Source: an uncultured Erythrobacter sp.
GTDB taxonomy: Bacteria; Pseudomonadota; Alphaproteobacteria; Sphingomonadales; Sphingomonadaceae
Direction: 5' to 3'
DNA length: 64,000 nucleotides
Assembly: GCF_947499705.1 (NCBI RefSeq)
Contig: NZ_CANMPJ010000002.1
Coordinates: 740,688-804,687 of the forward strand
Position 1 is the first letter of the stretch, and each line of letters opens with the position of its first letter. Positions 1 through 7,988 of this stretch are shown piece by piece. Under the pieces are notes generated by a model that did not search any database, was not told the origin of the DNA, and saw only the letters and a list, made by a program, of their open reading frames with translations. The translations under genes and the position numbers were made by a program.

Positions 1-1
1 T

Positions 2-664
2 GATGTGCTGCGGCTGATCTTTCGCGGGGGGAGCTTTACCAAGCTGCCCGAGAAGAACGTCGCCGCAGATTATCTTGATGAGGCTCAACGCGCGCGTCTT
101 GCCGCGCTCGAAACGGAATACGATCAGGATTACGATCGAGGCTCGTTCCTGATGACGAGCTTCGATCTGCTCGCGCGGCGGCTCGATTTCGACGACTCGA
201 CGACCAAGGATGCGACCGAGGTGGTGCGCAAAGCCGCCGACAAAGTCGATGTCCCGATCGACCGGCCAGAGCGGTTTCGCGGCGAAGACCTGCTCGACAA
301 TCTCGCTGAGGCCGAACCGGCCAGCCACATCCCCTGTCTCGAGGCGGCGATGACCGCGACCGAAGCGGGGCAGGAGATCATCGCGCAGCGCGGCGACGAT
401 TGGCGAAAGTTCGATGTGCCAGCCGTCATGGCCAACCCGCTTGAGATCGCGCTCGGACAATGTTGGCCGTGGGCGGATGCGGAAGTAGGTGAGGAAATCC
501 GCGACCAATGGACCGACAAGATTGCTGGCGCAGCAGGCAGTGAAGGCGTGACCCTGGCGGTGGTGCCGCTGCGCGTGCTGGCCGAGAAGGACGGCGTGCT
601 GGACCAGCTCGAAGCGCGCGAGTTTTTGATCAGCGGGCCGGAATGGCGCACGCCGCCGCAATAG
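2..664 (+). CDS. TraB/GumN-like protein, C-terminal part (5' end outside window)
   Basis: The reading frame is open from the first bases, so the gene probably begins upstream; the first possible start inside is GTG at 5. About 220 residues are visible. The last third (a segment with DWRKFDV, NPLEIALGQCWPW, then AVVPLRVLAEKDGVLDQLEA) resembles the end of TraB/GumN-family proteins, where a small beta-rich tail follows a helical region. The His usually seen in that tail is not evident. TraB/GumN proteins are putative envelope-associated metalloprotease-like proteins of uncertain role. The family call is inference from pattern only. The next gene starts 32 bp downstream on the same strand. Confidence 0.4.
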   Translation, partial: DVLRLIFRGGSFTKLPEKNVAADYLDEAQRARLAALETEYDQDYDRGSFLMTSFDLLARRLDFDDSTTKDATEVVRKAADKVDVPIDRPERFRGEDLLDNLAEAEPASHIPCLEAAMTATEAGQEIIAQRGDDWRKFDVPAVMANPLEIALGQCWPWADAEVGEEIRDQWTDKIAGAAGSEGVTLAVVPLRVLAEKDGVLDQLEAREFLISGPEWRTPPQ

Positions 665-696
665 CCAGCCAAGCCGATCGGGCCTAAACCGCACCT

Positions 697-1455
697 ATGA
701 CAAAGCTCTCGCTCGCCTGGCTTGCTGGATGCACTCTTGCTCTGAGCGCACCAAACCCTGCCTTCGCAACCCCTCCAGACATTATCGACATTGTTGAGAC
801 GCCGTTCGGGCTGAGCGAAACGCATTTGTTCGTGCTGCGCAGCTCGTCCGACAATCTCGGCTTATACGATAGCATGCGGACCGAGACGTTTCTGGTCGCG
901 ATTGATCTGTCGACGGGTGAGGAAGAGTTCTGGCTGGTCGACCGCGCTGAGCGGACGCTCGAATACGATGTAGACGGCGACCCACTCGATCACGTCGTGA
1001 AACGCGATGCAGGTGCCACGGTGATCAACCCGATTTCGATCTTGACCGAACGCGGCGGATTGGTCTGGAGCGCAATCGAGCTGACTTTGGTCGAACCGAC
1101 GCTGGGTGAAACCGAAACTGGCTACACTCTAAGCTATCCCGGCGGCATCACTTTCGGGATCGACAAGACGACAATCGCGCAGCGGTTTGCTCGCATGACG
1201 ACCTTTATGGCTGAAAACGTCGCTGATCGGAGGCGCATGTCGACCATGTCCACGCGCGAAGTTTTTGCCGGTCGCTTTGCATCAGCGGATGATTGCAAGC
1301 CGGGAGATGTGCTCGAAAGTGCGGCCATGCGCGCCTATCGCGTTTTCCAGATTGTCCGGGTCGACTGCACCGCTGACGTCGACGATGGCATCACGGCATT
1401 TGTGAGTGTCTGGCCCGTCGTCAGTGACAATGGATCGACGAACGACGGGCCCTGA
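697..1455 (+). CDS. hypothetical secreted protein
   Basis: This encodes 252 residues with a clear N-terminal signal peptide (MTKLSLAWLAGCTLALSA, cleavage probably near AFA-TP around residues 23-25), so the product is exported to the periplasm. The Cys at residue 12 lies inside the hydrophobic stretch and is not a convincing lipobox. The mature part is acidic and beta-rich with two late Cys residues (near 200 and 224) that could form a disulfide. I do not recognise a family. It follows the TraB/GumN-like gene by 32 bp and may be co-transcribed. The start was chosen because the signal peptide begins at that ATG. Confidence 0.6.
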   Translation: MTKLSLAWLAGCTLALSAPNPAFATPPDIIDIVETPFGLSETHLFVLRSSSDNLGLYDSMRTETFLVAIDLSTGEEEFWLVDRAERTLEYDVDGDPLDHVVKRDAGATVINPISILTERGGLVWSAIELTLVEPTLGETETGYTLSYPGGITFGIDKTTIAQRFARMTTFMAENVADRRRMSTMSTREVFAGRFASADDCKPGDVLESAAMRAYRVFQIVRVDCTADVDDGITAFVSVWPVVSDNGSTNDGP

Positions 1456-1723
1456 GCCACCCGACTACGTTTGTCCGTCCTCATATGCAGTTTGTCTGCG
1501 CAAAATCGCCACTCAGCGAAACATTCGACGAATTGAAGATACGCGATTGAAATAATCGTGCAAATGGGGCACATACCGTTTTGACACAGCGATAAACAAC
1601 ACCCCCGCATAAATGCTGTGCCTGATCGACCAATAGAGCCACTGCGCGAGTTGAGGGACTGGTGCTCGGCTATAACGGTCCTTGCGATCGATCATCCATG
1701 AATTTGAGATTGAGGATGAATCG

Positions 1724-2233
1724 ATGAACACGTTGACAAAGCACCTTGCGGTGCTGCCCGCTGCCGCGCTCGCATTTGCGATTCCATTTGCTGCTCCTGC
1801 TCTCGCTGGTGAGAAATCCGACGGTATCGTCGTGACCTCGCAAGCTGCGATGGAAGAATGGCAGGCCGCCACCACGGCCAGGATCAATCGCTCGCTCAAG
1901 AATGCACCGATACCGAACAACAGCCGTCCCAACGATGCAGTGGTGCAGGTCACCTTCACGCTTGGTGCTGACGGCAAGGCGGAAGACATCGAAGTGCTGC
2001 GTGGCAACGGCAACTGGGCCGCGCGCAAGTCTGCGACCTACGCGGTCAGGCGGTTGAATGACCTTGATACGGTTCCGGTCAACAATGCGGACGGCGCGCA
2101 GTTCCTGGCGAACATCTTCTTTGCCAGCAGCATGGAGGTTCACAAGCAGCTCAAAGCTGATTTGAACAAGACCCTGGGCGCGCAATTGGCGGCTGCAGAC
2201 GGCGATAGCGAATACATCTTACTTGGAGGCTAG
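1724..2233 (+). CDS. secreted TonB C-terminal-like domain protein
   Basis: This encodes 169 residues. An upstream in-frame ATG at 1682 exists, but the ATG at 1724 is preferred because it has a purine-rich ribosome site (TGAGGATGAA) and opens directly onto a signal peptide (MNTLTKHLAVLPAAALAFA). The mature region contains VVQVTFTLGADGKAEDIEV followed by a helix and strand, the pattern of the TonB C-terminal fold, without the N-terminal membrane anchor and Pro-rich linker of a true TonB. It is probably a periplasmic protein with a TonB-like module; its partner is unknown. A stem (2268-2275 with 2286-2293) lies about 35 bp after the stop. Confidence 0.6.
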   Translation: MNTLTKHLAVLPAAALAFAIPFAAPALAGEKSDGIVVTSQAAMEEWQAATTARINRSLKNAPIPNNSRPNDAVVQVTFTLGADGKAEDIEVLRGNGNWAARKSATYAVRRLNDLDTVPVNNADGAQFLANIFFASSMEVHKQLKADLNKTLGAQLAAADGDSEYILLGG

Positions 2234-2267
2234 AGGCCCCTGAAACCACGAACCGCCAAGTAATGCG

Positions 2268-2293
2268 GCCACCCGGATTGCGATTCGGGTGGC
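2268..2293 (+). terminator. possible transcription terminator hairpin
   Basis: GCCACCCG (2268-2275) pairs perfectly with CGGGTGGC (2286-2293) across a 10-nt loop, 35 bp past the stop of the TonB-domain gene. No T-run follows, so an intrinsic terminator is only possible. Confidence 0.35.
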
Positions 2294-2431
2294 TGCCCAC
2301 GCCGCACCCCGCTCTCGTCACCAGTCCCTATTAGGCGAGCTCGGGTTGCGGCGTGCGTTTGTCTGCGGCATGCCTGTTTCTAAGCGCTGCGGCCAAGCAG
2401 CAAAAGACCAGAAACAGGGAAGTCGCCTTTC

Positions 2432-3346
2432 ATGCCAACAATCACCACGCCGAACACCGGGATCGAACTGTTCTACGACGATCACGGCGATCAAGACCGT
2501 GAGCCGATCCTGCTGGTAATGGGGCTGGGTGCGCAGATGCTGCTGTGGCCCGATGAGTTTGTCGACCAGTTGGTTGGCCACGGCTACCGTGTGATCCGAT
2601 ATGACAATCGCGACATCGGCCTGAGCCAGAAGATGGAAGGCACGAGGGCTCCCGGCTTCAAGATGCAGGTGCTGCGCAAACTGATCGGCTTTCCCGCACG
2701 CGTCCCTTACACTTTGGCCGATATGGCCGCCGATGGCGCGGGCTTGCTTGCAGCGCTGGAGATCGAACGCGCGCATGTCGTTGGCGCTTCGATGGGCGGG
2801 ATGATCGCGCAGCTAATGGCGGTGAACCATCCCGAGCGGCTGCATTCGCTTACTTCGATCATGTCGACCACAGGCAATCCCAAACTTCCGCAGGCGGACA
2901 GGCCCGCGATCAAAGCTCTTACGGCGCCGCTGGTCTCCATGGACGAAGCGGCCCTCGTTGCGCACGGGATCAATGTTCAGCAGACAATTGGCAGCCCCGG
3001 CTTCCCTGCCGATCCCGAGCGGCGCCAAGCGCGAGTGACCGCAATGGTCCAGCGCAGCGTCTACCCGCCAGGTCTCCCCCGCCAAATGGCCGCGATCATC
3101 GATGATGGCGATCGCAGCGCACGTTTGCGGAACGTGAAAGCTCCAACGCTGGTGCTGCATGGTGAGGACGATCCGCTGGTGAAGCTGGATGGCGGCAAGG
3201 AAACAGCGCGGCACATTCCCGGCGCAAAGCTGGTGACTATTCCCGGCTGGGGTCACGATCTGCCAGTGGAACTGATCGACCGACTTGCGGGCGAGATCGC
3301 CGACCATGCCAAGGGTGCCACGGCGAGGGAGGCCGAAGCGGCCTAA
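2432..3346 (+). CDS. alpha/beta hydrolase
   Basis: This 304-residue protein has the alpha/beta-hydrolase fold: an oxyanion-hole region near residues 28-33 (LVMGLG), the nucleophile elbow GASMGG with Ser120, an acidic residue in LVLHGEDDP near 245, and His275 in GWGHDLP. It has no signal peptide, so it should be cytosolic. The substrate cannot be told; relatives include esterases, haloperoxidase-like enzymes and C-C hydrolases. The ATG is preceded by GGGAAG. Its 3' end overlaps the convergent HD-domain gene by 4 bp. Confidence 0.85.
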   Translation: MPTITTPNTGIELFYDDHGDQDREPILLVMGLGAQMLLWPDEFVDQLVGHGYRVIRYDNRDIGLSQKMEGTRAPGFKMQVLRKLIGFPARVPYTLADMAADGAGLLAALEIERAHVVGASMGGMIAQLMAVNHPERLHSLTSIMSTTGNPKLPQADRPAIKALTAPLVSMDEAALVAHGINVQQTIGSPGFPADPERRQARVTAMVQRSVYPPGLPRQMAAIIDDGDRSARLRNVKAPTLVLHGEDDPLVKLDGGKETARHIPGAKLVTIPGWGHDLPVELIDRLAGEIADHAKGATAREAEAA

Positions 3347-3933
3347 CCTTCGAGCGCTGCCAGCGAGCGCGCGAGATTGCTTCGCGCCTGTTCTTCGAAA
3401 CGGTCTTTGCCCCATTCGCTGAAATAGAGCGTTTCGCGCTCCGCAAAGTGGCGCAGCACCTGCCCCCGGCCTTCGCGAAAGGCATCGTCAGGCACATGCG
3501 CATACTCGCGCCGGATCTGATCTTCGTAGATGGCGAAGCGCTGAGGTGACGCGCCGAGAATGCCGAGATCCATATCGAGGAAATGCGCGCAGTCGTCGCG
3601 CGCTTCATCCTCGAGGTCGTCCGGCAGGAAATGCCCCTCGGTCGCCTCGATCATGCGGCAGGCGTTGGCGAGGCTTCGCCGCGGCAGTGGTGGAGCGGCT
3701 GTGATCAGCAACTCGGCGCTGCGGCGCTCATTGTCCTTCGCTCTCGGATCGTAGACCGCGTCATGAAACAGAATGGCGTATTGAACCGCTTGCGGGTCAT
3801 GCAGCTGGCTGGCGATCCCATCCAAGTGACCCAGCAGCGCCTCGATATGGGACCAGTCATGATAGTGCCGCTGCGGTTCGGCATGGCGGCGATGCAAATC
3901 CTGCAGCACGTCTTCGGGGACAGGTTCGAGCAT
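3343..3933 (-). CDS. HD-domain metal-dependent phosphohydrolase-like protein
   Basis: This 196-residue protein carries His-rich motifs typical of the HD superfamily: RHYHDWSHIEALL near residues 22-34 and the HD pair in AILFHDAVYDP near residues 52-62, followed by NERRSAELL and a later TEGH motif. Length and motif order match the widespread predicted metal-dependent HD-superfamily proteins found next to metabolic genes. The substrate is unknown; a nucleotide or phosphoester is usual for the superfamily. The gene is convergent with the alpha/beta hydrolase, sharing 4 bp at the stop codons, and lies 9 bp downstream of the NrtS-like gene on the same strand. Confidence 0.75.
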   Translation of the reverse strand: MLEPVPEDVLQDLHRRHAEPQRHYHDWSHIEALLGHLDGIASQLHDPQAVQYAILFHDAVYDPRAKDNERRSAELLITAAPPLPRRSLANACRMIEATEGHFLPDDLEDEARDDCAHFLDMDLGILGASPQRFAIYEDQIRREYAHVPDDAFREGRGQVLRHFAERETLYFSEWGKDRFEEQARSNLARSLAALEG

Positions 3934-3942
3934 GGGCGCAGC

Positions 3943-4173
3943 TCAGTCAGCCATCATCGAATGCGCTACGCACGCGCTGTAGGCGCCATAAGTCGCGACG
4001 CAGAATGGTACGATATAGGTCAGCACGACTTTCCAGATGTTCGGCGTAGCCCCGGACAGAATCACGTCGCCCTGATTGATCGCCACCAAGACCGTGCCGA
4101 CCACAATCGACACAGCCAATGATCTGCGCAGCACTGGTCCATCCACGCATTGCCGCATTGCTTTCCGGTTCAT
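3943..4173 (-). CDS. nrtS: NrtS-like nitrate/nitrite transporter
   Basis: This 76-residue protein has two hydrophobic segments (about residues 18-34 and 47-67). The core GTVLVAINQGD, then WKVVLTYIVPFCVATYGA, matches the pattern I recall for the small NrtS family, first described as nitrate/nitrite bispecific transporters in marine cyanobacteria and now seen across proteobacteria. Family knowledge suggests oligomeric inner-membrane anion uptake. No nitrate or nitrite reductase gene lies nearby, so the substrate is uncertain. Two 13-bp direct repeats lie 23-65 bp upstream of the start. The gene is followed after 9 bp by the HD-domain gene. Confidence 0.65.
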   Translation of the reverse strand: MNRKAMRQCVDGPVLRRSLAVSIVVGTVLVAINQGDVILSGATPNIWKVVLTYIVPFCVATYGAYSACVAHSMMAD

Positions 4174-4195
4174 CGTCGAGTTCGCTCCTTCGCGC

Positions 4196-4238
4196 CGATT
4201 GATTCAAAAGTTTCAAAGCTCGATTCGATTGATTCAAA
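4196..4238 (-). promoter_or_regulatory. direct-repeat operator candidate upstream of nrtS-like gene
   Basis: CGATTGATTCAAA occurs exactly twice, at 4196-4208 and 4226-4238, with a 30-bp period (close to three helical turns). Both copies lie between the nrtS-like start codon (4173) and nrdA. Spacing and position suggest a protein-binding site controlling the small transporter; the regulator is unknown. Confidence 0.4.
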
Positions 4239-4418
4239 GGCTCTGGTTACCGGTTTTGCCCGCTTAAATTTTTTCGCAGATTCATTTTAGGACTTGCGCA
4301 CTTCACAAGCCTAGCATTTCCGCCGCGTCGCGGCGTTGCAGCAAAGTAATACACCTCGTCACAAAGCTGCAACTTTTGTTAATTCGACATTTACCCTCTT
4401 GCGCGCGACTCGCTGGTG

Positions 4419-4468
4419 ATTCAGTATCTAGTGGTTGTTCGGGGTCGCCCACCCACAAGACCTAGTGA
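4419..4468 (+). promoter_or_regulatory. paired NrdR-box-like sites upstream of nrdA
   Basis: ATTCAGTATCTAGTGG (4419-4434) and CCACAAGACCTAGTGA (4453-4468) each match the NrdR box consensus acaCwAtATaTwGtgt at about 11 of 16 positions, and both share the CTAGTG half site. NrdR usually binds tandem boxes 31-32 bp apart; these are 34 bp apart, so the match is imperfect. A weak promoter (TTGCGC at 4399, CAGTAT at 4422) would overlap the first box, which fits repression. No equivalent boxes were found upstream of nrdB. Confidence 0.5.
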
Positions 4469-4567
4469 TCGTTCACGCAATACCCATATCCCAACGTGGA
4501 GGGTTTGCGAGGGGGAGGGAGTCGCTGGAGAGGGTGGAAAGTGGCCCCGAACAGGACCGATTGGCTG

Positions 4568-4595
4568 AAAACCCACTGCGGAAGCTGTGGGTTTT
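4568..4595 (+). promoter_or_regulatory. leader hairpin upstream of nrdA
   Basis: AAAACCCAC (4568-4576) pairs perfectly with GTGGGTTTT (4587-4595) around a 10-nt loop. It ends 97 bp before the nrdA start, so it could act as an attenuator or an mRNA-stability element. The TTTT lies inside the stem rather than after it. Confidence 0.35.
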
Positions 4596-4692
4596 GTGTT
4601 GAAAGGTCTGTATAGAACAGAATCGGAACAAAGGCCTTCATTCGCTAGAAGGGGCCGGCGACCGATTCGGGGAACTCGAAGCGGGGCCAAAG

Positions 4693-6726
4693 ATGGAATT
4701 CAAAGCGAGCGATAATGTGTCTGCAGAAGTGCTAACCGACGCCGATTCGGGCGAGGTGCTGGGGCAGCCGGAAGAAAACAAGAAAGCTGTATCCATGGAA
4801 AAGAGCGACAAGGGCAGCGAAGAGCTGATCGCCGCGAAAGCAGGCGAAGCGCTGGCCGGTGCCGTGGCGGAAGCCGCCAAGTCTGCAGCCATTCCCGACA
4901 GCAAGACTGTGAATGCGCGCCGGTTCGATGTTCAGACCGATGACGCACGTGACGCCAACCTGACCGAGTTCGGCAAGGAAACGCTGACCGACCGCTATTT
5001 GCTTCCCGGTGAAAGCTATCAGGATCTGTTTGCGCGCGTCGCCGATGCCTACGCCGACGATGCCGAGCATGCTCAGCGCCTTTACGACTATATTTCGAAC
5101 CTGTGGTTCATGCCTGCGACCCCGGTGCTGTCGAATGGCGGTACGGGACGGGGCCTGCCGATCAGCTGCTATCTCAACTCGGTTTCCGACAGCCTCGACG
5201 GCATCGTTGGCACCTGGAACGAGAATGTCTGGCTCGCCTCGAAGGGCGGCGGCATCGGCACCTATTGGGGCAATGTTCGCGGCATCGGTGAGCCGGTCGG
5301 CCTGAACGGCAAGACCAGCGGTATCATTCCGTTCGTGCGCGTGATGGATTCGCTGACACTGGCGATTTCGCAGGGCTCGCTGCGGCGCGGCTCGGCGGCA
5401 TGTTATCTTGATGTCTCGCACCCGGAGATCGAAGAATTCCTCGAAATTCGTAAGCCATCGGGCGACTTCAACCGCAAGGCGCTGAACCTCCACCACGGCG
5501 TGCTGCTGACCGACGACTTTATGGAAGCGGTTCGGGGTGGTGACGAGTTCGAGCTGAAATCACCCAAGACCGGCGAAGTGCGCGGCAAAGTCGATGCGCG
5601 CTCGCTGTTTCAGAAGCTCGTCGAGACCCGCCTCGCGACCGGTGAGCCCTATATCGTGTTCAACGACACGGTGAACCGCATGATGCCAAAGCATCACCGC
5701 GATCTGGGCCTCAAGGTTTCGACCTCGAACCTGTGCAGCGAAATCACACTGCCAACCGGTGTCGACCACCTCGGCAACGATCGCACCGCTGTGTGCTGCC
5801 TCTCTTCGCTCAACCTTGAAAAGTGGGATGAGTGGAACGGCGACAAGCAGTTCATCGAAGACGTGATGCGCATGCTCGACAACGTCCTGCAGGATTATAT
5901 CGACCGCGCACCCGACGAGATGGCGCGCGCCAAATATTCCGCCGAGCGAGAGCGTTCGGTTGGTCTGGGCGTGATGGGCTTCCACTCGTTCCTTCAGCAA
6001 AAGGGACTGGGTTTTGAAAGCGCCATGGCCAAAGCGATGAACCTGAAAATGTTCAAGCATATTCAGGCCAAGGCATCCGAAGCTTCAATGCTGCTTGCGC
6101 AAGAACGCGGGCCATGCCCGGACGCCGCCGAAATGGGCGCAATGGAGCGGTTCAGCTGCAAGATGGCAATCGCGCCAACCGCGTCGATCAGCATCATCTG
6201 CGGCGGCACGTCTGCCTGCATCGAACCGATCCCGGCGAACATCTACACGCACAAAACCCTGTCGGGCAGCTTCATCGTGAAGAACCCGTATCTGGAAAAG
6301 CTGCTGCGTGAAAAATCGAAGGATTCCAACAATGTCTGGAATTCGATCCTGGAAAATGGCGGCTCGGTCCAGCATCTCGATTTCCTTTGCGAAGAGGAAA
6401 AGGCGAGCTTCAAGACCAGCTTTGAAATCGATCAGCGCTGGCTGCTCGAATTCGCTGCCGACCGTTCGCCCTATATCGATCAGGCGCAGTCGCTGAACCT
6501 GTTCATCCCGGCGGACGTCGACAAGTGGGATCTGATGATGCTGCACTTCCAGGCATGGGAGAAAGGCATCAAGTCGCTGTATTACCTACGCTCGAAATCG
6601 ATCCAGCGCGCAGGCTTTGCCGGCGGTGTCGAAGCCGACAACACGGCAGCAGCGCCCGAAATCGAGCTGAAAGCCGAACTCGGCGAGCAGCAGACCGATT
6701 ACGAGGAATGCCTGAGCTGTCAGTAA
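4693..6726 (+). CDS. nrdA: ribonucleoside-diphosphate reductase subunit alpha (class I)
   Basis: This 677-residue catalytic subunit reduces ribonucleoside diphosphates to deoxyribonucleotides with NrdB as radical donor. Visible motifs include PATPVLSNGG, NLCSEI near residue 345, CCLSSLNL, GLGVMGFHSFLQQKG, PTASISIICG, and the C-terminal redox pair C673-x-x-C676 (ECLSCQ). The first 75 or so residues are Ala/Glu/Lys-rich and lack an ATP-cone pattern, so the overall-activity allosteric site seems absent. An alternative start is the ATG at 4795, which would remove only non-conserved sequence. A terminator follows at 6752. Its partner nrdB lies about 5 kb downstream on the same strand. Confidence 0.95.
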   Translation: MEFKASDNVSAEVLTDADSGEVLGQPEENKKAVSMEKSDKGSEELIAAKAGEALAGAVAEAAKSAAIPDSKTVNARRFDVQTDDARDANLTEFGKETLTDRYLLPGESYQDLFARVADAYADDAEHAQRLYDYISNLWFMPATPVLSNGGTGRGLPISCYLNSVSDSLDGIVGTWNENVWLASKGGGIGTYWGNVRGIGEPVGLNGKTSGIIPFVRVMDSLTLAISQGSLRRGSAACYLDVSHPEIEEFLEIRKPSGDFNRKALNLHHGVLLTDDFMEAVRGGDEFELKSPKTGEVRGKVDARSLFQKLVETRLATGEPYIVFNDTVNRMMPKHHRDLGLKVSTSNLCSEITLPTGVDHLGNDRTAVCCLSSLNLEKWDEWNGDKQFIEDVMRMLDNVLQDYIDRAPDEMARAKYSAERERSVGLGVMGFHSFLQQKGLGFESAMAKAMNLKMFKHIQAKASEASMLLAQERGPCPDAAEMGAMERFSCKMAIAPTASISIICGGTSACIEPIPANIYTHKTLSGSFIVKNPYLEKLLREKSKDSNNVWNSILENGGSVQHLDFLCEEEKASFKTSFEIDQRWLLEFAADRSPYIDQAQSLNLFIPADVDKWDLMMLHFQAWEKGIKSLYYLRSKSIQRAGFAGGVEADNTAAAPEIELKAELGEQQTDYEECLSCQ

Positions 6727-6751
6727 CGCTCCGCGCGATCTTCATCAGAAT

Positions 6752-6785
6752 AGCCCCCGCAAGCATCAGCTTCGCGGGGGCTTTT
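6752..6785 (+). terminator. intrinsic terminator after nrdA
   Basis: AGCCCCCGC (6752-6760) pairs with GCGGGGGCT (6774-6782) and is followed by a short T-run. It lies 25 bp after the nrdA stop codon. Confidence 0.85.
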
Positions 6786-6841
6786 CATATCCGCTCGCTT
6801 TTACGCGGCTTTAAGGCCCTTGCCGTATTAACCTTGCCGCT

Positions 6842-7201
6842 ATGCGCACACGGAAGACACCTCGCAAATCCATCAATGTCGCAGGCCGGTATTTCACCGG
6901 GCTTGGCGATCCGGTCGATGTCACGCTGAGCGACCTGTCGGAAGGCGGCTGCCGCTTTCCCGTTGGCTCGCACAAACTGACCGTTGGCGCACCGCTGCAG
7001 ATCTATGTCGCCGGCTCGGGTCCACACCGGGCCGCGATCCGCTGGATCGATGATGACAATGTCGGTGTGACTTTTGCCACGCCGCTGACGCCGGAACAGG
7101 TTGAGAAATTCAAGGCGAGCCATGTGCCCGACACGTCCGCCGACGCAACGCCGGGCGAATTCGAGATCGTTCCGGACGCCCTGCCGCAACGCTTCTGCTG
7201 A
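6842..7201 (+). CDS. PilZ-domain protein
   Basis: This small 119-residue protein is essentially one PilZ domain. An N-terminal basic stretch (RTRKTPRKSINVAGRY) precedes a DLSEGGCRF motif matching the D/NxSxxG signature of c-di-GMP receptors near residues 37-45, then the beta-barrel strands ending in IDDDNVGVTF. The upstream arginine motif is only loosely like RxxxR, so nucleotide binding is not certain. A GGDEF diguanylate cyclase lies about 3 kb away, which makes a c-di-GMP link plausible. Start: ATG at 6842. Confidence 0.8.
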   Translation: MRTRKTPRKSINVAGRYFTGLGDPVDVTLSDLSEGGCRFPVGSHKLTVGAPLQIYVAGSGPHRAAIRWIDDDNVGVTFATPLTPEQVEKFKASHVPDTSADATPGEFEIVPDALPQRFC

Positions 7202-7241
7202 AGCCATTGGCACGCCGCAACCGCGAGTCTAGTCTGAGGCC

Positions 7242-7445
7242 ATGACGCTCGGCCAATTGATCCCCCTCATTCTGATCGGATTTGCGCTGATCGAGCTTCC
7301 GCTGTTCTTGCGCTGGTACGGTTCCGGGAAAATGCCCGTTTCAGCAGCCTACACCGCCGCAGCGTTATCGATTACGCTGCCCATCGCCGCCTACGTATTT
7401 CTGACCTTCGTCATGCCAGAACTGGGCGCGCAGGAAGTTCTGTGA
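7242..7445 (+). CDS. small inner-membrane protein
   Basis: This 67-residue protein has two hydrophobic segments (about residues 4-24 and 34-59) separated by RWYGSGK. No family is recognised. It is followed by another small membrane protein 55 bp downstream and then a lipoprotein, suggesting a short operon of envelope proteins. The ATG at 7242 is the only sensible start. Confidence 0.55.
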   Translation: MTLGQLIPLILIGFALIELPLFLRWYGSGKMPVSAAYTAAALSITLPIAAYVFLTFVMPELGAQEVL

Positions 7446-7500
7446 CATAACCGTTCCCGGGATCGTTCGCGCTTCGGCGCATTGGACGGGAGATATTGTC

Positions 7501-7686
7501 ATGCAACCACCACTATGGATCGGCGCGATCGGGACGTTGATCTTTCTCGCATTCTTATTGAACGGCCTCCGGTTGGTACGCGGCACGGCGGGTCATGCGG
7601 CCAATGCCGGGGCTCTGCATATCGGCATGGCATCGATTGCACTGCCGGTGATGTGGGTCGTCATTCTGGTTGCGGCGCTGGGATGA
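7501..7686 (+). CDS. small inner-membrane protein
   Basis: This 61-residue protein has two membrane segments (about residues 6-26 and 41-60) joined by a short basic loop (RLVRGTAGH). GGGAGA precedes the ATG. Its stop overlaps the next gene's start as ATGA, which indicates translational coupling to the downstream lipoprotein. The function is unknown. Confidence 0.6.
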   Translation: MQPPLWIGAIGTLIFLAFLLNGLRLVRGTAGHAANAGALHIGMASIALPVMWVVILVAALG

Positions 7687-7976
7687 GTAATACGGGTCGA
7701 ATCCTAGCCGCTGGCGCGCTCGCGCTGCTGCTGTCGGCCTGCGCCAGCCAGATCGACGCCACTGTGAGCCAGGAACCAGACACGCCGGGATTCCTCTGGG
7801 GTCTGTGGCACGGATTTATCTTCCCGTGGTCGTGGATCGGTTCGCTGTTCAACCCCGATATCGCGGTCTACGCCGTACCGAACAAAGGCCGCTGGTACGA
7901 TTTCGGGTTCTTCCTGGGCATCACGGTTCTGGGCGGCGGATCATTCTTCGGATCGAAGAAAAGCCGCGGCGACTGA
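7683..7976 (+). CDS. putative lipoprotein with C-terminal membrane segment
   Basis: This encodes 97 residues. The ATG at 7683 overlaps the preceding stop (ATGA); a longer in-frame upstream extension to 7482 would destroy the signal and is rejected. The N-terminus is a lipoprotein signal with lipobox LSAC (Cys21). A Trp/Phe-rich region (LWGLWHGFIFPWSWIGSLF) resembles small lipoproteins found next to membrane proteins, and a Gly/Phe-rich segment near the C-terminus may insert in the membrane, followed by a basic tail (KKSRGD). The role is unknown. Confidence 0.6.
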   Translation: MSNTGRILAAGALALLLSACASQIDATVSQEPDTPGFLWGLWHGFIFPWSWIGSLFNPDIAVYAVPNKGRWYDFGFFLGITVLGGGSFFGSKKSRGD

Positions 7977-7988
7977 ATCCCATCGAGC

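Larger units (their letters stand above)
4174..4692. other. 519-bp intergenic region between nrtS-like gene and nrdA
   Basis: No credible gene is seen. The region holds the direct repeats next to nrtS, a GC-rich palindrome CGCCGCG-T-CGCGGCG (4321-4335), an 8-bp inverted repeat GTTGCAGC (4335-4342)/GCTGCAAC (4366-4373) followed by TTTTGTT, the NrdR-like boxes (4419-4468) and a perfect 9-bp hairpin in the nrdA leader (4568-4595). The second inverted repeat with its T-rich tail could be a terminator reading rightward or part of an unannotated small RNA. This is inference. Confidence 0.5.
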
